From a virus: a stretch of DNA of 30,031 nucleotides. The stretch is from positions 1 through 30,031 of the IMG/VR virus record IMGVR_UViG_3300036466_000122. One strand, written 5' to 3'. Shown here piece by piece: positions 16,531 to 23,099 of the stretch. The notes under the pieces are model-generated. The model was given only the letters and a program-made list of their open reading frames with translations, was not told the DNA's origin and did no database searches. The translations under genes were made by a program, and so were the position numbers. Every line of letters starts with the position of its first letter. Within the stretch, counting starts at the first letter, position 1.

Positions 16531-18711
16531 TTATGTTCCCATACCAGATATAACATTACTATTTATTTCAATGCCATAAGCAATTTGCAGTTCATAATCT
16601 GATAAGTTATCTACATTAGTAACAACCATAGAATCAACATACTGTTCTGTACTTCTAAACATTGGTGATGGTACTCCAGCATAAGACATCGTATTTATTA
16701 TTGAAGGATCATTTGACAATTCTGCTAATTTCTCTTTAAAATAATTTATGTCTTCTGACATAGTATCATACATCACTTGAGCATCACTAAGTATTTGTTC
16801 TGTCTGGTCATTTATGTATTGTCTATAAGTACTTAAACCTGTTTCTGCAAACTGGAACCAAGTCCCAGCTGCACCAAAGTCAAGTTTTATTGTTCCTGTG
16901 CTGTACCCAACATATGCCGCAACTGCTGCTGCAACTATAGCACCAGCTGCACCACCTATTTTTTCAGCTATCATTCCAATAATTTCACTTATTGCATACA
17001 TAACTATTGCAGTACCAACATATAGCACCAGATAATACATGGTCAAGGTCAATACTGTATCTAACACTGCTGCAGCGGTAGCCGCAAATCCTATTAGTGC
17101 CGAACTTAATGCTGAACTTGCACCCCAGGAAAATACTAGTAGTACAACCGCAACTATTTTTAATATTACACCAAACGCTGCTGTTTCATACCACTTAACT
17201 TCAACCACTTCTAAACTAAATGCTAGCATACACAAGCTATGTTCGTAAATGTACACAAACTCTTTATATCTTAAGTTGTTTAATATATCCAATGGAATTA
17301 TTAGTCTACCATATCCTCCAGTACTATCTAAATATGCAGTTAAAGAATTACCACTCACTGTATAAGTTTGTTTATAGTTACTTACTGTAATCTCTTGATA
17401 TTCAGTTAAACTTGCCTGCCATCTAAGAGTCCAAGTCCTGCCTGCTCCTGCTGTACCCCCAACTGTTTTTGTATAAGTACCAACTGACCCAATACTGCCT
17501 GTTATAGTAGACCTCGCCATAGTAAAAGCATATCTCATTGATAATTTACTCATATTAATCACAATATCCCCAGTATCTGGTGATAATAGGTCAAAGAACT
17601 GAAATGTTACTTTATTACCTATTGGACTATTATTTTGAACATCAAGTCCAGTAAGTAGATATGAGCTATCCATATCAGGATTTTCTACACTAGTTCTTAA
17701 CTGTTCACCGCTTAAGTTTAATCTTCTAAGCATTCTATCAAGATTTCTACCATTTAAGTCAACCATTACATTATTTTCTTTTAATGGTATAATTGCAGTC
17801 ATGTTTATTGTTTTAGTATTGTAAATAGCACTAATTGTGTCAGCAACTGCTACCCAATACCTAGTCTCTATACCAACTTCTCCACTTGTTACTGAATAAC
17901 TAGCATAACTAGCTTCTGTACCATATGCTGTATTTGTTACTATGTAAGTTTTTAGTTCTATAGGTGTTAATATTGTTTCATCAGGTAAACTTGGAACAGT
18001 AGGACCAACATGTGTACACACTGTTTCATATTCATCATTAATATTCACAGTTTCACTTAATGCACCAACCAAATACTGTTCACCTGTTATATATATATAA
18101 GTACCATCATAACCATAGTTATTTGTTAGATTTTCTATTATAGTTTCACTATACTCTCTAATCATATTTAAGCTAACTTGATTTGAAGGAGTGCCATTAC
18201 TGTAAGTTATTAATTTATAAATTTTACCCGTATCTGTAACCAGTCCAGTTGTAAAGTCATATCCTGATAAGTTAGTTAAGGCATGATTTCCTTTTTCATT
18301 TAGTGTTAAGTATCTATCACCATAGTCAATTACTTGTACATTACCATATCCATATAAACTTTCCAAGTAAGTCTCTAGTTGTTCTTTAACTACTATTCTT
18401 GCTTGAGCAGTGCTACTTGGGTTGTACCCCAAGTTCTCTAGAAACTTTTGGCTATACTTTTTACGATAGTCTCTTTGGAATGTTTTATATGCATCAAAGT
18501 AAGCATCTACATCGCCTTCACTATCTCTACGAGCAGTTTTTCTAGCATTAGGTTCAGCTACACCAGGAGTGAGTAGGTTTGTTATCTGTATGTCTGTAAA
18601 TGTCTCATTATGAGTGTATACACCAAAAGCTCTTAGTACTGCAGTAACACCAATTGCATCAGCTATAAAACCTAAAGGTCCGTCTATAGGATCTACTATT
18701 CCTCCACCCAT
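16531..18711 (-). CDS. Large virion protein with a long hydrophobic domain (726 aa)
   Basis: I do not recognise the family. The N-terminus begins MGGGIVDPIDGP. Residues about 70-110 are charged and helical (DAYFDAYKTFQRDYRKKYSQ). Residues about 110-500 look beta-rich, with many Tyr, Thr and Ser as in tail or baseplate proteins. Residues about 508-607 form a strikingly hydrophobic, Ala/Gly/Val-rich region with several potential membrane helices, and the last 100 residues return to a soluble helical form. By position it corresponds to the N4 gp53 area, between tail and ejection genes. A tail or neck protein that enters or perforates the envelope is a reasonable inference. GGAG precedes the start and lies within the last codons of the ketosynthase gene, so the two are coupled. 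Confidence 0.5.
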   Translation of the reverse strand: MGGGIVDPIDGPLGFIADAIGVTAVLRAFGVYTHNETFTDIQITNLLTPGVAEPNARKTARRDSEGDVDAYFDAYKTFQRDYRKKYSQKFLENLGYNPSSTAQARIVVKEQLETYLESLYGYGNVQVIDYGDRYLTLNEKGNHALTNLSGYDFTTGLVTDTGKIYKLITYSNGTPSNQVSLNMIREYSETIIENLTNNYGYDGTYIYITGEQYLVGALSETVNINDEYETVCTHVGPTVPSLPDETILTPIELKTYIVTNTAYGTEASYASYSVTSGEVGIETRYWVAVADTISAIYNTKTINMTAIIPLKENNVMVDLNGRNLDRMLRRLNLSGEQLRTSVENPDMDSSYLLTGLDVQNNSPIGNKVTFQFFDLLSPDTGDIVINMSKLSMRYAFTMARSTITGSIGSVGTYTKTVGGTAGAGRTWTLRWQASLTEYQEITVSNYKQTYTVSGNSLTAYLDSTGGYGRLIIPLDILNNLRYKEFVYIYEHSLCMLAFSLEVVEVKWYETAAFGVILKIVAVVLLVFSWGASSALSSALIGFAATAAAVLDTVLTLTMYYLVLYVGTAIVMYAISEIIGMIAEKIGGAAGAIVAAAVAAYVGYSTGTIKLDFGAAGTWFQFAETGLSTYRQYINDQTEQILSDAQVMYDTMSEDINYFKEKLAELSNDPSIINTMSYAGVPSPMFRSTEQYVDSMVVTNVDNLSDYELQIAYGIEINSNVISGMGT

Positions 18712-18712
18712 G

Positions 18713-19534
18713 TTACTTCTCCACTATACAGCTTCCATAGAAACCGCCTAATCCACTAGAAACACATAAAACTCTACCTTTTACATCTGAATCTAGTACC
18801 ATACATACTTCAATTAATCCACTTGCACCTTGGCAATGACCAATCTCTTCTTTGAACCTTAACTGCTGTCTTCCAGAGGTAAGCAATTGTTCAGCAGATT
18901 CATTATTTTCAGTTCCTGTTCCGTGAGGTTTTACAATATCACATGAACTAAATACAGTGCTATAGCCTTCTTGAGTTACACCAAAAGGATTTCGGTCATA
19001 ACTGTAAGCCCACTTACAATTAGTTATGTCTGAACCTTCTCTACTTAGGTGTATTATAGACATACCTTGACCTAATTTTAAGTCAATTCTACTTTCTTCA
19101 AATACTCTTAATGTATTATAACTAGTACGTTCTTCAGCTACAATCACAATCTCGTCAAAACCTTTTTCAAATAAGTCTTGAGCTTCATATAAACTATACA
19201 TACTACTAGCACAAGTATTAGCATTTATACTAGCAAAAGATATTTTATCTCTATCAGATAACATACCTATCCATTTATGCATACAGTATGCACTAGATTC
19301 TTTTATAGCCGTAGAACTATGTATTGGTTGAACTGCAATATTAGAATCAAATTGTTCTACATATCTAGTTTCACTACTTGGTATGGTAGCTCCACCCACA
19401 TATAAAAAAGCACATTTTCCAGTTAATTTTAAGTTCTTCAGGTAGTCTTTACATAACTTTATATGTTCTTGTGTCATATATCCATCAGACTTTATATCAG
19501 GATTAATAAAGTACTTATAACTATTTACTTTCAT
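18713..19534 (-). CDS. Short beta-ketoacyl-ACP synthase (ketosynthase) with complete Cys-His-His triad
   Basis: This enzyme should condense an acyl thioester with a malonyl-type extender on an acyl carrier protein. The nucleophile loop reads INANTCASS with Cys108, followed by the expected helix and strand (FDEIVIVAEE). The first histidine is in VKPHGTGTENNESAE (His204), matching the HGTGT motif of KAS I/II and polyketide ketosynthases. The second is in IGHCQGASGL (His233), and the end reads GLGGFYGSCIV like the usual GFGGxN tail. At 273 residues it is far shorter than the roughly 410 of FabB/FabF, with loops missing on both sides of the triad. AAGGACTACTA inside the carrier-protein gene is its ribosome-binding site. 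A non-catalytic homologue is unlikely, since all three residues are kept. Confidence 0.85.
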   Translation of the reverse strand: MKVNSYKYFINPDIKSDGYMTQEHIKLCKDYLKNLKLTGKCAFLYVGGATIPSSETRYVEQFDSNIAVQPIHSSTAIKESSAYCMHKWIGMLSDRDKISFASINANTCASSMYSLYEAQDLFEKGFDEIVIVAEERTSYNTLRVFEESRIDLKLGQGMSIIHLSREGSDITNCKWAYSYDRNPFGVTQEGYSTVFSSCDIVKPHGTGTENNESAEQLLTSGRQQLRFKEEIGHCQGASGLIEVCMVLDSDVKGRVLCVSSGLGGFYGSCIVEK

Positions 19535-19751
19535 CTAGTAGTCCTTGAATATCTCTTGGAGTTATGTTAGGATAATTTACTTTTCCAAGCTCTTTTTTAT
19601 CCCATAAGTTATATTTATCATTTATTGCCATAATAATCATAGTTATACCAAAACTATCTACACCAGATGACATAATTGTATCATCGGCAGTTATTGGTTC
19701 ACCATGTTCTTCTTCTATCAATTCATTGATTTCTTCAAGAAGTTTCTCCAT
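19521..19751 (-). CDS. Acyl carrier protein with DSFG phosphopantetheine site (76 aa)
   Basis: This 76-residue protein has the size, acidity and four-helix layout of acyl carrier proteins. Helix I is MEKLLEEINELIEEE. A loop then leads to SSGVDSFG, where Ser33 is the expected 4'-phosphopantetheine attachment residue (Ser36 in E. coli AcpP). The following recognition helix is TMIIMAINDKYNL, and residues 58-75 form the last helix. AAAGGACTACT precedes the start, inside the end of the GNAT-like gene. The gene overlaps the ketosynthase by 14 bases. It is probably charged by the host phosphopantetheinyl transferase, as none is seen here. An aminoacyl or peptidyl carrier protein is a possible alternative. 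Confidence 0.85.
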   Translation of the reverse strand: MEKLLEEINELIEEEHGEPITADDTIMSSGVDSFGITMIIMAINDKYNLWDKKELGKVNYPNITPRDIQGLLDESK

Positions 19752-20220
19752 AGTAGTCCTTTATTTTATTGAAAAGTTTTTCAACTTTATTTTTAGATTC
19801 CACTGATATTGTACCTATATTACCTTTAAATTCTATTAGAGACATGTTTTGGAACACTCTTTTTTGTTCATTCAGTTCTGTTTGAAATATACTATCAGCA
19901 TATCTATTATGTAGTGCACATAGTACAAAGTACATAAGTATACCTAGAACTTCCGGGTCTTTAGCATTGCTAATTATATATGTTATGAAATTAGGTCCAC
20001 CAGCGTAACAAGCTACAGCTCCAGTAGCATTTTCAATAACCAAAGTTTCTTTGTGCTCTATATGGTATTTTAACATTTTTAACAGTGTTCTTTTATGCAT
20101 TTCTTGCATACTTTCAGATTCATTATAGTCTACAATTACAGGCATAAGTAAAATATTCATAGACTCCAGATCATTCAAAGTAGCTCTACGAACTACTTTA
20201 TCTCCAAATTGTGCTAACAT
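19735..20220 (-). CDS. GNAT-like acyltransferase, or T7 gp13-type internal protein with GNAT fold (161 aa)
   Basis: The N-terminus reads VVRRATLNDLESMNILL, the usual first strand and helix of GNAT N-acyltransferases. A central strand pair (ETLVIENATGAVACYAGG) and a long helix with ILMYFVLCALHNRYAD follow in the expected order. The pyrophosphate-binding Q/RxxGxG/A loop is not obvious, so catalytic activity is uncertain. GNAT-like proteins occur in this part of podovirus genomes, where T7 gp13-type internal virion proteins also resemble GNATs. Some GNAT enzymes use acyl-ACP as donor, and the overlap with the carrier-protein gene makes that attractive here. It starts in a TAATG overlap with the upstream tail-type gene; GGAG precedes the start. 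Confidence 0.55.
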   Translation of the reverse strand: MLAQFGDKVVRRATLNDLESMNILLMPVIVDYNESESMQEMHKRTLLKMLKYHIEHKETLVIENATGAVACYAGGPNFITYIISNAKDPEVLGILMYFVLCALHNRYADSIFQTELNEQKRVFQNMSLIEFKGNIGTISVESKNKVEKLFNKIKDYYGETS

Positions 20221-20855
20221 TACACTAACTCCGGACCTTCAGTACCTTCTTGTACTCCAGGTGCTGTAGTTTCATCAGCCAGCATAAGACTTGAACCTTT
20301 TCCAAGGATTTTATTATATACATCATTAACATTAGAACTAAGAGCAATATTAAGAACATCAGGATCTGTTGCATCTTGGAATACCATACTATTGTATCTT
20401 AACTGAGAATCAAATAATTTTTGAAACTTATTATCATCAAAAGCTTCTTTTTGTCTTTCATAAAGTGCTTCTTGTGCTCTAAGTACACCAAGTTGTTGAC
20501 TATTGGTTTTTCTTTGTAATAGAAACTTAATAGACTCACTAACAATTGTTGGTACAACACCAACATATACAGTAGCAACATCTGAAGCTTTTAATCTTTG
20601 TGCTTTGTATTGTGCAGTTATATGAGCATTTAAAGTTTCCATGATATCATCAAATACACCGTCACCAGTTACTACGTAATTAGCATCTGTAGAAACATTA
20701 GATGTTAACTCTTCTATTGATATTGTTGTATCGTCTATGATTCTATATTCTAATAATGTAGTATTGGTGTATGGAGGTGCATCTGTAGTAGAAGCCCAAG
20801 CTCCCCAAGGATCTGTATCAACTGCTCTTATTCTTTTTTCAACTGTTATTGCCAT
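20220..20855 (-). CDS. Neck/tail-tube-type structural protein, N4 gp54 position (211 aa)
   Basis: This is most likely part of the neck or short tail. The N-terminal 60 residues look beta-rich (AITVEKRIRAV, TTLLEYRIIDD, TISIEELTSN). A mostly helical region follows between residues 60 and 170, with long amphipathic helices such as VLRAQEALYERQKEAFDD. The end is acidic and disordered-looking (PGVQEGTEGPELV). There is no signal peptide or membrane helix. Gene order, two genes downstream of the major capsid protein, corresponds to N4 gene 54, whose product forms the tail tube. The assignment rests on synteny; I cannot see a diagnostic motif. AAAGGA precedes the start. Confidence 0.5.
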   Translation of the reverse strand: MAITVEKRIRAVDTDPWGAWASTTDAPPYTNTTLLEYRIIDDTTISIEELTSNVSTDANYVVTGDGVFDDIMETLNAHITAQYKAQRLKASDVATVYVGVVPTIVSESIKFLLQRKTNSQQLGVLRAQEALYERQKEAFDDNKFQKLFDSQLRYNSMVFQDATDPDVLNIALSSNVNDVYNKILGKGSSLMLADETTAPGVQEGTEGPELV

Positions 20856-20879
20856 ATTATTCCTTTATTAATTTATTAT

Positions 20880-20901
20880 AGAACCTACCTAAGTAGGCTC
20901 T
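20880..20901 (-). other. Intergenic stem-loop between two neck/tail genes
   Basis: On the minus transcript AGAGCCUAC pairs with GUAGGUUCU over nine base pairs around the loop UUAG. The outer arms (AGAGC...GUUCU) match those of the UUCG stem-loop at 723-746, although that one is on the other strand and in another module. No U-run follows. A role in mRNA processing or 3'-end stability is more likely than strong termination. Confidence 0.6.
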
Positions 20902-20908
20902 AAATAAA

Positions 20909-21523
20909 CTAGTCTTTGAATTTTCTAGTATTTTGTGTTCTTTTTAGTTGATCAATCTCGTCTTGAGTCCAACCTTCAATCTTAGTAACTCTAAATCTTT
21001 TTTGAGATTTAACTACAGGTTCACCTTTACCATTTTTAGTATGTACTGTCATTGGAATTTGCTCTAATTTTTTAGCAACACTAAAAGGTAATGCTTGTGG
21101 ATTACCATGTAAACCAACATTCCAGTTTTTTGGACCACTTGTTAAGTTACCATATTGAATTGGAAAAGTTCTATTTTCCTCATCATCATCAATTTGTACA
21201 GAATTTTGATGGTCTGTTACAATGTATTTGAATTTAACTTGTTTAAGCTTAGCTCTTTCATGTTTATCAACAACTTTTTTTAGTGATGTTTCTTTAGGAA
21301 CTTTAGAAGTTTCAGGTTGATTTTCATCTTTCTCTAACTCTTCTTTAGTGTCAGAATTTACTGCATCTTGAGCAGCTTTGAACTCTTCTAATACTGTTAC
21401 GTATTCAGCATTAGTAATATTTTCAGGATCTTTTGCAGATTCTGTAACTTTTTCTGTTAATTTTAAGCTTTCAGCAGCTTTAATTAATTCTTCTTTATTC
21501 ATTTGTTTGAACGATTTTGCCAT
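20909..21523 (-). CDS. Hypothetical head/neck-associated protein, N4 gp55 position (204 aa)
   Basis: I do not recognise this protein. The first 25 residues (FKQMNKEELIKAAESLKL) look like a small helical SAP/LEM- or Rho-N-like motif. A charged, probably disordered linker rich in Glu and Lys follows to about residue 90. Residues 90-200 look folded, with FKYIVTDHQNS, FPIQYGNLTSGPKNWNVG and a repeated pattern of short strands, ending in a basic tail. It lies directly downstream of the major capsid gene, as N4 gene 55 does, so a head-completion or decoration role is inferred from position. AAGGAA precedes the start. There is no membrane segment or signal peptide. Confidence 0.5.
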   Translation of the reverse strand: MAKSFKQMNKEELIKAAESLKLTEKVTESAKDPENITNAEYVTVLEEFKAAQDAVNSDTKEELEKDENQPETSKVPKETSLKKVVDKHERAKLKQVKFKYIVTDHQNSVQIDDDEENRTFPIQYGNLTSGPKNWNVGLHGNPQALPFSVAKKLEQIPMTVHTKNGKGEPVVKSQKRFRVTKIEGWTQDEIDQLKRTQNTRKFKD

Positions 21524-21568
21524 TTTATTTTTCCTTATAGGTAGTTTGCACCATTGCTATGATTAAGT

Positions 21569-21589
21569 TGAGGGGCATTTCACCCCTCA
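21569..21589 (-). terminator. GC-rich stem-loop downstream of the major capsid gene
   Basis: TGAGGGG (21569-21575) and CCCCTCA (21583-21589) form a perfect seven-base-pair stem with a seven-base loop. This is the most GC-rich stem noticed in an otherwise AT-rich window. It lies in the 105-base gap after the capsid gene. The minus strand continues AACTTAATC, so the U-tract is poor; a partial terminator or pause site that lets capsid mRNA exceed downstream mRNA is the likeliest reading. Confidence 0.5.
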
Positions 21590-21617
21590 CATTATTTTGC
21601 AGTATATCCTACTACAA

Positions 21618-21633
21618 CTTAGTTTTCACTAAG
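21618..21633 (-). other. GAAA-tetraloop hairpin across the capsid stop codon
   Basis: On the minus transcript CUUAGU and ACUAAG pair around a GAAA (GNRA) loop. The capsid stop codon UAG lies in the 5' arm and is followed immediately by an in-frame UGA. The hairpin is short and AU-rich, but its loop is a stable class. It may protect the capsid mRNA 3' end together with the GC-rich stem further downstream. Confidence 0.45.
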
Positions 21634-23050
21634 CTGCAGCTACGATTCCTGGATTTTTACTAACTGAGAATTTTAATGAAGCAATTCTTTCAGGTCTGTA
21701 GTTTAAGAAACCATATGACCAGTTAGCTGAGATACCTGCCATTTGAGCATGCATATCATTATGTACATCTTTCTTAGGAGGAATGTACGAAGCAGCTGTG
21801 TTGTTTCCACCGAAACCAGTAATTGTAAATGAATCATCACCAACAACTAATGCAGTAAATACATCATAGTTACCATTTGTTTGGTAAGCAGCAGCTTGAG
21901 TTGCAGCATTTGCAGCGTCAGTACCGTCTCCAGCATCTACAGCTAAACCAACTTCTAAACCAGCACCATATTGTCTTTCAAAGTCTTTTACAACTACGAA
22001 TCTGAATTGACCAATTTTACCTTGCTCACCATCCATTAACTCTGTACCAGCAGCATACATTTCTTTTGGTGTCCAAACTAGAACGTCACCAGGACCTTTC
22101 ATAGCTCTTAATGTTGGTAATACTTCAGTATTAACATAGATAATCCATGCATCTGAAACAGTTTTAGTATCAACTAAATCAACCCCAGTAAGGATCTCAG
22201 TGTCCATTGGAACATCGTTGTTTAGTAAGTATTGCTCTAACGTTTCTAACGCAGTATAAGTTAATACATCTAAACCATCAATTTCAGAGATAGTATCAGT
22301 GTCTGGGTTAACAGAACTATTACATACAATTGAGTTTGCAGAACCAGCAGCAATTAAGTCTCTTCTAACTTGCATTTCTTTTAAGTCTTGAACAGCATCA
22401 GCCATATATTGAATTTTTCTTGCAATTAAACCTTTTCTAGAATCTAAATCAACAGATCTCATTGAGAACTTATGACCGATACCATGGAAAGTAATGTTTG
22501 CAGAAACCATTTTACTGTAATGGTTTAGTAAGTTAATTACTCCACCTTCTTCTGGCATTTCAACTAATGGACCTTCAGTAGCAGCATATGATGCTTCACC
22601 ATTAACCATACCACCTGAACCAGAAACAACTTCTTCTCCAGCACCTGCATCAGCATCAGCAGCAGCTTTAGCAGCAGCTCTAGCTAAAATCCATGTAGCA
22701 TAAGAACCAGTAGCAAAGTAATCTTTAGTGTCAAAGATTGCAGTTGCAGAAGTAATGTCTTTTGAACCAGTTGGAACAACATAAAATACATCTTGAAGAA
22801 TTGTTGCAGTGTTAGCATCAACACCACCATCAATTAAAACTCTCTTATCTAACATACCATATGAAACTTCTCTTGAAAGTTTATCACCATGATTTTTAGG
22901 CATTGAGAATCTATCTGCTCTTACTGAGAAATATCTCTTTCTTTTTGGTACTTCTACCACCGCTTTTGTTACGAACTCGTCGTTAAACTGTCTGTCAATA
23001 GTACTTGAAGTAGTACCACCTGTGTTAAATTTTCCTTGTAATTCACCCAT
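21629..23050 (-). CDS. Major capsid protein, N4-gp56 family (473 aa)
   Basis: This should form the HK97-fold icosahedral shell. Features include an early basic strand (VPKRKRYFSVRADRF), a long helix region with DAVQDLKEMQVRRDLIAAG, the loop GLDVLTYTALETLEQYL, and the segment ILTGVDLVDTKTVSDAWIIYVNTEVLPTLR. This is followed by VWTPKEMYAAGTELMDGEQGKIGQFRFVVVKD, given here in two parts as VWTPKEMYAAG and GKIGQFRFVVVKD, which resembles the N4-gp56 signature. An alanine-rich insertion near residues 125-150 could be a surface loop. The length (473) exceeds the roughly 400 of N4 gp56. The scaffold gene lies just upstream, and tandem stop codons UAG-UGA end the gene. AAGGAAA precedes the start. Confidence 0.8.
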   Translation of the reverse strand: MGELQGKFNTGGTTSSTIDRQFNDEFVTKAVVEVPKRKRYFSVRADRFSMPKNHGDKLSREVSYGMLDKRVLIDGGVDANTATILQDVFYVVPTGSKDITSATAIFDTKDYFATGSYATWILARAAAKAAADADAGAGEEVVSGSGGMVNGEASYAATEGPLVEMPEEGGVINLLNHYSKMVSANITFHGIGHKFSMRSVDLDSRKGLIARKIQYMADAVQDLKEMQVRRDLIAAGSANSIVCNSSVNPDTDTISEIDGLDVLTYTALETLEQYLLNNDVPMDTEILTGVDLVDTKTVSDAWIIYVNTEVLPTLRAMKGPGDVLVWTPKEMYAAGTELMDGEQGKIGQFRFVVVKDFERQYGAGLEVGLAVDAGDGTDAANAATQAAAYQTNGNYDVFTALVVGDDSFTITGFGGNNTAASYIPPKKDVHNDMHAQMAGISANWSYGFLNYRPERIASLKFSVSKNPGIVAAA

Positions 23051-23077
23051 TGAATTTTCCTTATTTTAAATTTGGAA

Positions 23078-23099
23078 CTGATGACAATTAAGTCATCAG
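23078..23099 (-). other. Perfect stem-loop between scaffold and capsid genes
   Basis: CTGATGAC (23078-23085) and GTCATCAG (23092-23099) form an eight-base-pair perfect stem around a six-base AT loop. It overlaps the last codons and stop of the scaffold gene and lies about 30 bases before the capsid start. There is no U-run. It may serve as an RNA processing or stability element that separates scaffold and capsid expression. Confidence 0.5.

Noticed and set aside
19735-20220. Firm call of an active acetyltransferase
   Set aside because: The acyl-CoA pyrophosphate-binding loop is not visible and T7 gp13-like internal proteins share this fold and position, so the entry is kept as GNAT-like only.
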